Source: Lasiosphaeria ovina (lineage: Eukaryota; Ascomycota; Sordariomycetes; Sordariales; Lasiosphaeriaceae). Taken from it: DNA of 64,000 bases. The notes beneath the pieces are model-generated. The model had not been told where the DNA came from. It did no database searches and worked only from the letters and a program-made list of their open reading frames with translations. The stretch is taken from positions 4,226,001 through 4,290,000 of the forward strand of contig JAULSN010000004.1 of NCBI GenBank assembly GCA_033439765.1, read 5' to 3'. Position 1 is the first letter of the stretch. The number at the start of each line of letters is the position of its first letter. Made by a program: the position numbers and the translations under genes. Of the stretch, positions 53,824-64,000 are shown piece by piece.

Positions 53824-55568
53824 CTAGTTGGTTTCTAGTTCATTCATAGGCATCTCAACTTCGTCGCCGTTAACAATGGCGCCTGCTACTTTCCAGATTT
53901 GAAGGAGGTTGTCTTCGGCCGCACTGCAGACGAGCCAGGGATCGTTGAGGTTCCAGCTGAAGTCGGCCAAGTGATTGGTGTGTCCGCCGTGCATGAAGAG
54001 CAGCTCAGGCGCGCCATCCTCGGCATCCTCGGGCTGCTGCTCTTCGCCAACGCGGCTGAGGTCCCAGAAGAGCACTCGTCTATCGTAGCCACCGCTGCCA
54101 ATAATGCTAGAGTCGGTAGGGTGCCACGCAACCGATGTGACGGCGTCCATATGGCCTTCCAGGGTGTGGATCTTCTGCTTCAGGTTGCGAATATCCCAAA
54201 TACCAATCGTCTTGTCAGCCGACGCAGTGGCAATCAAGTACTCGGCCCGAGGGTTGAAGGCAAGAGCATTGATGGCATCCGTGTGGCCGTCACGGCCGAC
54301 GACTGCCGCCCGGTCCGTCTGCGCCTGACGGACGTCGATGATCTGCAGAGTCAGATCGTCCGAGACACTGCCGATGAAATTCTTGGCCAGCGGGTGGTAC
54401 TGAACGTCATTGACGATGTGATTGTGGTGAGTGTACTTCCGAGACGGCTTAAGGGTTCTGCTAGATCCCTGGAGCGTATTCAGGTCCCTAGGTTCTCGAG
54501 TCAGCCAAAAGCCCTCCGGGGCGCACTGGGTTCAACATACCAGAGGAGCACAGTCTTGTCCTCACTACCAGACGCCAGGCATCCCTCCTCGTGAGGGTTC
54601 CAGTTCAGACCAAAGCCCTCCTCCTTATGGCCAATCAGCTCGATCTGGGGGTTTGGCGTGCCGGTGGGCATCATGCTGTGCTTGGTCCGATCGAAAATCA
54701 AGACCTTTCCGTCAACCGAGAGCGTGGCAATGATGTCGGGGTTCTGGGGCTGGTATCGCGCCTTATTGACCTCTCCGGGATGGTCGATCTTCTGAGTGAC
54801 ATTAAACTTGATCACAGGAGGCTCTCCCGAGGGGCCTTTGCTCCCAAAGCCACCAATCTCGCCGCGCTCGTCGTCGTAATCGTGAGGGTTGGGCTCAACC
54901 ATCTTGGGGATCTCGACCTCGGCGATCTGCACATAGTTGGGCTTCCCCTCCGACGTGTGCGTTCCGATGAGCAAACGATGGACGCGGTAATTCTTGTCAG
55001 CGACGTCCTTAACATCGGGAAACCATTGAGTTGTCAGAGTGGGCCACTCCAAGGCCGTGCTGCGCAAGTTAGCGAGACCGCTGGGAATCTCCATGATGGA
55101 AGGGGATTGAGGGGGCATTCTCACCTGAGAATCATGTCGTAGAGGAAAGGGCTGTTCTTCTTCCATGTCTTGTACTCTATGTACACATTAGCAGCCGAAC
55201 AGCCAATCCGATTGAAGCACGCCAACCGCTTGCTTACCCTCGTTTATGACACGCTGTTCCTGGTCGGCGTCCTCTTGCTCATCCATATTGACTGCGGATA
55301 GCGTTAGAATTTCATGTGTCTGCGCAACAGGAAATGGAGAGGGGGAGGGGGGAAGAGAGAGTAAAAACGGCGAGGCGCTTTGAGAGGGAGAAGGTGAGGG
55401 GGGGTCGGCGAAGTTCAGAAGAGAGCGCGCCGGGGATAGATTGAAGGATGAGCGAGTGGAAGATGTGGTTAGAGAGGGCGGGTAAAGGGAGGAGGGGGAG
55501 GGGGATGAAGAGGGGCAGTTGATGAAGCTCTCACCGTCGACATCATCGACGACCTCGGCGGGCGCCAT
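53824..55568 (-). CDS. hat2: Histone acetyltransferase type B subunit 2 / RbAp48-MSI1-like WD40 histone chaperone, 440 aa
   Basis: Five exons: 55568-55535, 55291-55238, 55176-55125, 55059-54541, 54487-53824; phases agree. The spliced start is MAPAEVVDDVDVNMDEQEDA. Next comes the N-terminal H4-binding helix region EEYKTWKKNSPFLYDMILST, running into ALEWPTLTTQW, diagnostic of the RbAp46/48-Msi1-Hat2 family. The WD40 propeller follows, with clear blades such as GHKEEGFGLNWNPHEEGCLA, SGSEDKTVLLWD, GHTDAINALAFNPRAEYLIA, SADKTIGIWDIRNL and GHMDAVTSVAWHPTDSSIIG. Family members bind histone H3/H4 in the HAT-B complex, CAF-1 and PRC2; in fungi, one or two paralogues share these jobs, so the exact complex is not settled. 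Exon 1 is only 34 nt, followed by a 243-nt C/T-rich intron, long for this window. It is transcribed divergently from xrn1. Confidence 0.96.
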
Positions 55569-56563
55569 GTCAAATAGCTGTGCTTTAGTATTTTGACAGC
55601 GACAGAGGATTAGGATTGGTCGAGGGTGCTGAGCCGAGGAGAACTGCGCAGCAAACGTGGTTTATTATGAAGGGCAGGTTGTTGTAGCTGCGCAGAGTTT
55701 GAGGAACTTTGTGCAATTTTTTGAACTCTACGTGGTGCTTAAATTTGTCTTTCCCGCGATAGAGGTTTGAAGGGTCCCAGGACCTGATAATTTGGTAGGT
55801 GGCATGCAACTTCCAGAGGAATTGAAATGGGACGCGGCGCGACGCGACTTTCCAGGTTTAATTGATTTTGGCAACCTCTGCCAGGCCACCAAAGAAAGCT
55901 CAGTGCCGACAGGGGTGTTGTCGAGCCGCAGCTTTTGGTGGCGTTCGGAGCCAAGCAAAAAAAAAGTGGATCCAATTGGGGGCTCAAGTGGGACTGTGGA
56001 GAGAGGGGTGTGATGTGGGGCAGGCAGACAGGGCGTCGGCCAGTCAGTCACACCGTCCACGGGTAGGTAGGTGCCCAGCCTTAGGCCGTCGGAAGAACCA
56101 AAAGCGCAGAGCGACAACAACACCGTTAAACAGCAGATCCTCCTCTCCCTGCTGCGATTATCGCCATGTCTGGCGCCCTTTTGATCGTTGTCGCACACTC
56201 TCATACTCAGGCTTGCTAGGGTTGGTTCTGAATTGTTTCGGACATACCTTGTGTCCTGCCCTCTTCATCCATTCTATCATCTCCTTACGCTTTTCCCAAC
56301 TTTTCCCAAGAAAAAAGTCCGGCCGTTTTTATTTAGAGCCGGCAACACAGCACCCATCCCACCGCCTACCTAGTTACTGCTCGTGTTCATTTCCCGATTG
56401 CGCTGGTCATCGCATCGCACTCGGGTTTCGTAACAGCCGCAGGAACTCCGCGCTTCTCCCCACTACCGTGCAAACCGCGACGTCGCGCGACGTCGCTCTT
56501 ACCATACTGTGACCGCAAGCTACGGTCGACACAGATCCCGAGCGCTCGCTTTTGCAAGACAAG
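55569..56563. promoter_or_regulatory. Divergent promoter region of hat2 and xrn1
   Basis: About 1 kb separates the two start codons, so both promoters and leaders must lie here. The part nearest xrn1 is C/T-rich on the plus strand. No TATA box is obvious. A short TAGGTAGGTAGG run is at 56062-56072. Confidence 0.6.
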
Positions 56564-59500
56564 ATGGGGTGCGCAATTCTAGACCTCGTCCTCTACTTGA
56601 TCGCGGCAGCTGCTAACATCCGTCTAGTGTTCCCAAGTTCTTCCGATGGCTCTCAGAGCGCTACCCTGCCATCTCGCAGCTCATCGCCGACAACCGGATT
56701 CCCGAGTTCGATTGTCTTTATGTGCGTCGCCTTTCCCTGGCCCTCTCATCCGCGACAGTTGCCGAGTTTGCTAACAAAATGCTTAGCTGGATATGAATGG
56801 CATTATCCATAACTGCACGCACAAGGACTCTGACGATGTGCAGTTCCGACTGAGCGAAGAGGAGATGTTCATCGCTATATTCAACTATATTGAGCATCTA
56901 TTTGGTAAAATCAAGCCCAAAAAGCTCTTCTTCATGGCTATTGACGGTGTCGCCCCTCGCGCCAAGATGAACCAGCAGCGCGCCCGCCGTTTCCGGACGG
57001 CGCTGGACGCCGAGCGGGCCAGAGACAAGGCCATTCGCGAGGGCAAGGAGCTGCCAAAAGAGGAGCCTTTTGACAGTAACTGCATCACACCAGGTATGCT
57101 CTCTCTGCGGTTTCTCTTTGTGATTTTGATTCTAATGAGTGTCTTTAGGTACCGAGTTCATGGCTAAACTTTCGCTCCAGCTGAAGTACTTCATCAACAA
57201 GAAGGTGTCGGAAGATAGAGAGTGGCAGCAGCCTGAGATTGTCCTCTCGGGCCACGAAGTCCCCGGCGAGGGTGAGCACAAGATCATGGAGTATATCCGG
57301 AATGCGCGTGCTCAGCCCGATTACAACCCGAACGTCCGCCACTGCTTGTACGGACTCGATGCCGACTTGATCATGTTGGGACTGCTGAGCCATGATCCCC
57401 ACTTCTGCCTCCTTCGCGAGGAGGTTACCTTTGGTCGCCAGAACAAGACGAAGTCGAAAGAGCTGGAGCATCAAAACTTTTACCTGATGCATCTTTGCAT
57501 AGTCCGAGAGTACCTAGAGCTGGAGTTTCAGGATCTGAAGAAGGACGGGACCATGTCGTTCCCGTTCGACATGGAGAAGGTCATTGATGACTTTATCCTC
57601 ATGGCCTTCTTTGTTGGAAACGATTTTCTCCCCAATCTACCACGGCTTCACATCAACGAAGGTGCCCTAGCGACCATGTTCAGAATATACAAACAGGTGC
57701 TTCCGCACTGCGACGGCTATATCAACGAGGGGGGCAAAGTCAACCTGCGGCGGCTTGGCCTTCTCTTGGACGAGATCGGCAAAGAGGAGTATCGCTTTTT
57801 CGAACACGAGAACGAGGATGCTGGCTGGCTTCGAGGCAAGAAGATGCTTGACAATGACGAGGCCGAGAAGTCGCGGGCGAGGGCAAAGGGAAAGCTCATT
57901 GTCACTACATCCCAAAAGGCTCTGTGGAAGCAATTCCTCCGAAAGTTTCTCATCGGTCGGAGTTCGCCGACGCTCGACCTGGGCACTCAACTGAAGGCCG
58001 AGGATCGCAAATTCGTCCAGGATCTTGCGGATGCTGCACACATTTCGTGGGCCACCAAAGAGGATGACGAGGGCCACCGGCATCTCTTCCTTTCTCTGCC
58101 AGAGACGCAGGATGAAGATGACGAGGACGAAGAGGCGCAATCTGCGGTTCTCCGGATCGCGAAGAAATATGACAATGCCCAGGTTCTTGATCTCACGTCG
58201 GCCGATGCGCAAGCGGCAATGGAGTCAAAGTACAACCAGAAATTCTTAGAGTGGAAGGACAAGTACTACTTCGACAAGTTTGAGGACTGGACGCCCGAGA
58301 ATAAAGAAGAGGAGCTGCGCAAGCTGACGGAAAACTACATCCAGGGCCTCCAATGGGTGCTCTACTACTACTACCGTGGTATTGCCTCGTGGCCTTGGTT
58401 TTACCGGTACCACTACTCCCCCATGATCTCGGACATCATGAAAGGTCTGAATGCGGACCTCGACTTCAAGCTGGGACAGCCCTTCAAACCGAATGAGCAG
58501 CTCATGGGCGTCCTGCCAGATCGCAGCAGGAAGATCGTACCCACCGTATACTGGGATCTCATGATGGACCCAAAGTCGCCAATCATTGATTTCTATCCTA
58601 GAGACTTCGAGCTTGACATGAACGGTAAGAAGATGGAGTGGGAGGCTGTCGTCAAGATTCCCTTCATCGACGAGAAGCGACTGTTGTCGGCCATGGCTCC
58701 CAAGAACGAGCTTCTTTCCGACGACCAAAAGGCGAGAAACGACTTTGGCGTCGCTCTCAAATTCACCTACTCTGATGAAATGGATTACTTGTATCCATCA
58801 TCGCTCGTCGACGTCTTTCCCCCAATTCCTCATTGCCATTGCGTGGAGAATATCTTTGAGCTGCCTCCGGTTGAAGGGTTGCAGTACCGGGCTGGCCTCA
58901 CGGATGGCGCGTTGCTCAACGTCTCGGCCTTGGCAGGGTTTCCCACATTGGCCACTCTGCCATACACTGCGACTCTTGGCTACCATGGAGTTAACGTTTT
59001 CCAGCAGGACAGCCGCAATGAGAGCATGGTAGTTAATCTTCTTGGCACGGAGACGCGCACAAAGGTCGAGCTGGCGAAAACAAAACTTGGTCAACGCTGC
59101 TTTGTTGGCTATCCGTTCTTGCAAGAGGCCAAGATCGTGCGAGTGTCTGACGAGCTCTTCGACTATGTTCTGGCGGAAGACGGCAGCGGGCAAGTCGTCC
59201 AGGTGCACCACTCCCACAGAGACATTGAAGAGTGGTCGAAGAAAGCAGACAAGATCGAGAACTTCTACAGCAAGCGGTTGGGTATCTTGATCAGCCAGGT
59301 TGAATCCTTGGTTCACGTCCAGATGCTCAAAGGGCTGGTTAAAACAGACGAGGGCGCTACGGTAAAGGAATACGGTGAGATCCCCGGGATGGAAACGGAC
59401 TACGCCTCTCAAATCATTGTCGATGAAGTCGTCAACGAGGACGAACGCTTCATTGAACAGGCTGCATTGCCCCTGGAGCAAGAATTTCCCGTCAAGTCTG

Positions 59501-61065
59501 CGGGTTTCTTCTTGGGTGATTTCAATTACGGCCAACCCCTTGAGGTCTCGGGCTACACCGACAATGGAAAGCTTTCAATCTGGCTGGCCATCTCGCCACG
59601 CGAACCCGAGTTCGCACGCCGAATCATCCAGAACTCGCAGAGGGGCAATCACTACAACCCATCCTACATGGTCGCCAAGCAGCTGGATTTGCATCCTCTC
59701 ACGCTCAGCAAGATCACCTCGTCGTATTTTGTTCGGACAGTTGGTGACCTCCGAGTCAATCTCGGCCTCAACCTCAAGTTTGAAGCGAGAAAGCAAAAGG
59801 TCCTGGGCTACTCTCGCAAGTCGGCAACCGGCTGGGAGTTTAGCATTGCTGCGGTACGCCTGATTGTCGATTACATGACCAAATTTCCCGACTTCTTTGC
59901 AGGCGTGAAGAAGAATCCCTCAGGGAACGAATTGAGCGAAAAAGATCTCTGGTCGGATCCCGCAGTCGCTTCAACCAGGGTCAAGGAGATTGGCGCGTGG
60001 CTCAAATCGCTGAAGACCAGCTCGATGGACCGAGTGCCGCTTGATGCAGAACAGCTGGACTCTGATGTAGTCATGCAGCTCGCCTCGGAAGCAGACAAGC
60101 TGAAGCTCAGCGAGGTCCAGCATAAGCCAACCAAGATGAACAGCGTGCCTCGTAACGCACTCATGAGGCCGGAGGATGCTGAGCATCGACTCGGAAACCA
60201 GAACTTCAGCTTGGGAGATCGTGTCATCTACGTGGCCCGGACAGGCAAGGTTCCCATTGCCTATCGAGGCACCGTGGTCGGTATCAGCCGCACCCCCACT
60301 GCAAAGCTGCTCGACGTTGTCTTTGACGTCACCTTCATGAGCGGAACCACCCTCGGTGACCGTTGCCCGCCCTTCCGCGGCCAGACAGTGCCCGCCACTG
60401 TCCTGCTCAACCTCACTAACAGACAGGTTGTTGCCGGATCCAAGGCAACCTTGACGAGGCAGCCCGTCAGCCCGTCAGTTACCACGCTTACGGCCCACGG
60501 CGGCTACGGCGGCTACGGCGCGCCTAACGGACGTCACATTCGCGATGCTCCAGCCCCGGCTCCTCTCCATGGGACCTGGCGTGGCGCACTCAACGGGAGC
60601 GGTAACCGTGGCCGAGGAAGCCCACAGTCACAACCTCAGCGAGGCAGTCTGAACATTATGCACAGCAGCTTAGTGTACCGCCCGAACCCCAATCAGCAAC
60701 AGCAGCAGCAACAGCAGCAGCAACAGCAGCAGCCGCAGCTGAACGGCCAGGGTCATGGGCAGATGAATGGTGGACAAGGTGGCCGCGGTCGAGGTGGAGG
60801 TGCTCACAGCCACGGACGCGGCGGGTTTACCCAGCCCTCGGTCGCTGCCAATCCCGGCACCAACATTGCCGGGGCTCAGCAGCCCGTGGCTCCTGCTGCC
60901 TATTCGGCAGTTCCGCCACCGTCAAATCTTGACGCGGCTAGGGGCCGTGGCCGAGGACGAGGTCGCGCGCGCGGTGAAGGCCGCGGCCGAGGCGGCGGCG
61001 GACGTGGTAGAGGAGGCGCGGCTAATGCCGCTGCGCCTCAACAGGTGCCGGCTCCTCAAAACTAG
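56564..61065 (+). CDS. xrn1: 5'-3' exoribonuclease 1 (XRN1/KEM1), 1440 aa
   Basis: Exons: 56564-56568 (only ATGGG), 56628-56721, 56787-57093, 57149-61065; all in phase. The mature start MGVPKFFRWLSERYPAISQL is the XRN1 signature. It degrades decapped 5'-monophosphate mRNA in the cytoplasm. Catalytic acidic residues fall at the positions known from yeast Xrn1: D35 (LDMNG), D86 (AIDGVAPRAKMNQQRARRF), E176/E178 (VPGEGEHKIM), D206/D208 (GLDADLIML) and D294 (VGNDFLPNLP). The conserved middle (IQGLQWVLYYYYRGIASWPW) and the tudor/SH3-like C-terminal domains fit the family. The tail has 13 glutamines (1318-1330) and RGG/GRGRG repeats to the end, which suggest RNA or P-body interactions. Length distinguishes it from the nuclear paralogue Rat1 (about 1000 aa). 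Confidence 0.97.
60694..60732 (+). repeat. Polyglutamine CAG/CAA tract in xrn1
   Basis: Thirteen consecutive Gln codons (CAG with interspersed CAA), residues 1318-1330. A slippage-prone tract probably variable between strains. Confidence 0.9.
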
Positions 61066-61783
61066 GGACTTGGGAGCTGGCCTCCTGCCTATCACTGATA
61101 TATGATGACGATATCCATGTTCTCTTGTTCTAGGCATTGTCATGGCAAGCATGTATGTGCATTGAGCGAGGATCATGGCTGCCTTTGGCAGATTTGGGCG
61201 GAACAGAGTGGCATGTTGGCTATTGGGATATAGTTGAGCATGGGTTTACGATGTTCCTGCATGTGAGCTGGCTGGTCGCGATTGGGAGCCGGAGTTTGTT
61301 GAGGGCATCCTCAGAGCAGAGTATGGCCTCGTACTCGTATTTTGTGCGCTGCATCTAAGGTATATTTATCTTTGGTATGGTGCTGCGACAAAATTGAGTA
61401 TATAGGTACTCTGGTAAGACAAGATTTTCTGGCCATCAGACGCGATTCGCCTCTTACTTTGGGTGTGAAGAGGACAGCAAGGGGAGTTAGGTATATGGGG
61501 GCGAAAATTATCTCATAGCTACACTTGTAGATAGGTAGGTACCTATGGATTTTGCCGCCTAGGCACCGGGTAGCTGACTTGTTGGTGGCAAATGGAATAC
61601 TATTCATCGTCTCCATCCTTTCCAGGGCCCAAGAACAAACAGGACAAAGGGTAAGTGACCTGGAGTAATCATGGTTTAACGTCGATTTTCAATTATTTTC
61701 TTATTTTCGTAATACTAAAACCCTGCCGACTCCATCAAGCGGGGTTTACTCCGTATAGATAGCCAAATACTTATTTTAACATT
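61066..61783. other. Convergent 3' intergenic region
   Basis: Lies between the stops of xrn1 and spc3. AT-rich near 61680-61780, suitable for polyadenylation; one TAGGTAGGTACCTA motif at about 61532-61545. No coding signal. Confidence 0.6.
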
Positions 61784-62683
61784 TTATGCTTTCGTCCCCG
61801 TCCCCGCGGCTCCGGTGGTGGCAGCCTTGGTCTTGAGGGCCGGGAGAGCAAACTTCTTGCTCAGGTCGCCCTTCAACCGCTTCCACCGCCCGTAGTCGAC
61901 GTTCTGGTTCCACGCCAGAACGCCCACCCAGGGCTGCACGTTGTAGTGCAGCCGCAGCCTCACGTCCTGCGTCTCGGCGATCTTGCCCGACGGGTGCGTG
62001 ATCTGGTACTTTGGCTTCTGGTTCTTGAGCGAGATGAGACCCCTGGGGACGGACGCGAACACAGTTTGTTGTTAGTACAAAAAGAACATGAGGGGGGTCA
62101 GGTAAACATTCCAGATTTTTGGTGTATTTTATATGGGGAGTGGGGGGGACGTACCGGCTCGGGTCGATGCTCTTGCCAGCGGCGCTCTTGCGCAGCTTCT
62201 TGAGCGACGCAGGCCCCAGGTTGGAGAGGTGGTCTGCGCTCGGGGCCGTGATGATGGTGTCCCAGATGACGGCCTGGTTCGTGGCGTTGCCCTCGGCCCC
62301 CGACGACGGCCACTCGGCCGTCACGTACACAAACACCTGCTTCGTGTTCCACGTGAACAGCGACGATAGGTTCGCATCGAGCGAGAACTTGATGATGGCA
62401 TACTCCTCCTTCTTGCTGCTGTAGTAGTGCGGCCGGCCGCGGACACTGCGCAACCCCGTACCAGGGGTGGTGGTTAGCACGGGCAGTGCACTTCGGGTTT
62501 GGGGAAGGTGTTTGCAAAGGGATCTATCATGACTTACACCTGGAGGCTAGTCGTTTTTAGCGTCGCAACGCTTGGCGCCCGCGGTGACGCAAAGTCAGAG
62601 GCGGCAATGAAGGCGGCAATCACAAAGGCAACGGTGGTGAAGAAGCCGAATGTGTTTTGTAACCTGACCAGCGACGAATACAT
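61784..62683 (-). CDS. spc3: Signal peptidase complex subunit 3 (SPC22/23 family), 231 aa
   Basis: Three exons: 62683-62538, 62445-62155, 62042-61784; GT-AG and in phase. The start MYSSLVRLQNTFGFFTTVAF leads into a single N-terminal membrane anchor (about 12-32), giving the type II topology of SPC3 with a lumenal body. Family stretches are visible: SLQVVRGRPHYYSSKKEEYA, FSLDANLSSLFTWNTKQVFV, FVYVTAEWPSS, VIWDTIITAP and KYQITHPSGKIAETQDVRLR, then WVGVLAWNQN. Two NxS/T sequons (in DANLSS and EGNATN) lie in the lumenal part, and glycosylation is typical for the family. The product supports cleavage of signal peptides by Sec11 in the ER. The tail is Lys/Ala-rich. Confidence 0.95.
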
Positions 62684-63259
62684 TGTGGGCAGGTGTGCTA
62701 GTGCTCGCGGCAACCAAACGAAGGCCCAGAGGCTCTAGCAGTCGTGAGCCGTGGGCGGCGCCGACGCGCTTGATTGGGGGGGGGGAGGGGATCGCGGTGT
62801 CGAAATTGGTCACCCTGAATCGCTCATCGGTCGAGGTTGGCGATGGTTATATGGGTACCTTGCGGAAGGACCTCGTCGGTTGTCGCTTGTCGTGATCGCC
62901 GTAAGTGGATGTCGTAGTGTCGTCCGTCCCCAAGTGGCCAGCTTCGTTCGCAAGTGTGGCTTGATAGACCCACCGGGAGGCTTAGGTTATCCGTACAGCG
63001 ATGAGGCCAGATCGTTATGCATTAATCGGGGAGACGGAGACAGCCGACTGCCAGACCAGGGTTAGGGGTTGTGATTGTCTTATTTTAGCCAGACCCCAGG
63101 GTTCCCCAGCTTGCCAGTTTCCATATCTTATCGCCGGCCCCAAGCGTGATGTAACACTGGACAGTACTTACCACGCACCACATCGAAGCCAGTTTTCTTG
63201 GCTTCACGCAACAAACTTGTAAACCGGACCCGAGGATGCAATGCGCCTGAACCGCCAAC
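62684..63259. promoter_or_regulatory. Divergent promoter region of spc3 and the HID1-family gene
   Basis: 576 bp between the two start codons. Contains a G-run at about 62776-62789. No specific factor site can be named. Confidence 0.55.
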
Positions 63260-64000
63260 ATGGGTGCGAGCGATTCGAAGCTGGTCTTCAAAAAAGGCAT
63301 CTTCCGGCTTTCGGAGGAGCGAAACATTGCGCCCGACGATGAGTACTGGAACTCTGTAAGCTACCTACCCGGTTCGGGCCTCTCCATCCACGATCCAAAA
63401 CGGAAAGCTAACGTGCATGTCTTGTAGTTCTGGGAGCTCCCAGAGTCGGCCGAAGACATATTTAGCCTCTTTGCCCCGGCCGACGTGCGGCGCACTCGCG
63501 ACGGTGCTCTCGAGAACTTGGGGACCCTCCTGCTCGCTGTGACATCCCGCCTCTTCGTCCTTCGACACCACCCGTCCTTTCCCGACCCAGAGCTCGCCCC
63601 AGAGAGGGAAGCCCTGAACTGTATCCGCGTCCTTACCCGGGTGCTCCCGTACATCTACGAGAAGGAGTCATTACAGCCGTGGGAGGAGATCTTCTTCTGG
63701 TCCAAGCGTCGCAAACTCACCAGGAACGCTTCGATTGCCAACGAGGTGCTCTTTGACGACAACGACGGAACCGAAGGACAGCCACGGGCTCCGGCTGGCG
63801 AGTGGGAGGACGCCAAACCTCTTGCTGAGGAACTCATCGATACTCTTATCGACCTGCTGTTCTTTTCCGACCTGACAGTGCCGGCGCAGCTGCATGGCCG
63901 GCCCAAGGTCAGCTATGCCATTTGGCAGAGCGGCGTGGGCTGCAATACGTCCATCCCGACCACTAAGGAGCACGAGAGCAACCGGTGCGAGATTCTGCGT
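63260..64000 (+). CDS. HID1-family protein, N-terminal part (runs off the window)
   Basis: Exons 63260-63355 and 63428 onward, open to the last base; intron 63356-63427 (GTAAGC donor, CTTGTAG acceptor). The start MGASDSKLVFKKGIFRLSEE has Gly2 in an N-myristoylation context and is characteristic of the HID1 (high-temperature-induced dauer-forming 1 / S. pombe Ftp105) family. Downstream, FWELPESAEDIFSLFAPADV, LLAVTSRLFVLRHHPSFP, RVLTRVLPYIYEKE and EELIDTLIDLLFF are helical, HID1-like stretches. Family members are peripheral Golgi proteins involved in secretory and endosomal trafficking, and Ftp105 also binds the deubiquitinase Ubp5. Only about 223 codons are present; family members are typically 800-1000 aa. 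Confidence 0.9.

Noticed and set aside
58798..59535. 245-codon frame antisense to xrn1
   Set aside because: It is the complementary shadow of a strongly conserved exon, with no family motif of its own.

Overview
The window comes from a filamentous ascomycete, most likely a Sordariomycete and possibly Sordariales (the order is inference). The evidence is short spliceosomal introns of about 45-90 nt (243 nt at most) with GTAAGT/GTGAGT/GTATGT-type donors, ACAATG/CCATGG-like start contexts, pyrimidine-rich leaders, long low-complexity regulatory proteins typical of Pezizomycotina, and a pseudogene-like locus whose two in-frame TAA codons look like repeat-induced point mutation (RIP). I see no rRNA, no convincing tRNA, no intact transposon, no CRISPR, and no secondary-metabolite or other obvious cluster. 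It is a housekeeping chromosomal segment with two large gene-poor stretches (about 5.8 kb and 9 kb).

Layout. 1-9.7 kb: an ELO fatty-acid elongase (+), a 5.8-kb gap holding one possible 46-aa two-exon gene, then a disordered conserved hypothetical (-). 9.7-18.8 kb: gene-poor, with two perfect hairpins near 16.7 kb. 18.8-27 kb: an F-box protein (-), a decayed member of a fungal-expanded family (+), and five-exon glycogen synthase (-) with an overlapping upstream ORF. 27-37 kb: an RGG-rich orphan protein (+) and a CTK1/CDK12-like CTD kinase with a very long disordered N-terminus (+). 37-45 kb: a serine-rich hypothetical (-) and a three-exon PMP3-type proteolipid gene (-) that single-frame reading misses. 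45-53 kb: an NRP1-like protein with a degenerate DEDDh exonuclease fold, RRM and two RanBP2 zinc fingers (+), then an 878-aa F-box-like protein (-). 53-64 kb: a 91-codon ORF lying in frame just after the stop of the histone chaperone HAT2/RbAp48 (-), the divergent exoribonuclease XRN1 (+), signal peptidase subunit SPC3 (-), and the start of an HID1-family gene (+) that runs off the end.

The genes do not form a pathway. Recurring themes are RNA metabolism (XRN1, NRP1-like, CTK1, possibly the RGG protein), chromatin (HAT2), the secretory and membrane system (ELO, SPC3, HID1, PMP3) and glycogen storage. Exon boundaries were read by hand from splice consensus and checked for reading phase; none is confirmed by transcripts. 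I did not find a convincing new multi-gene system. The best novelty candidates are the two small ORFs, the pseudo-exonuclease, the RIP-like decay and the intergenic inverted repeats.
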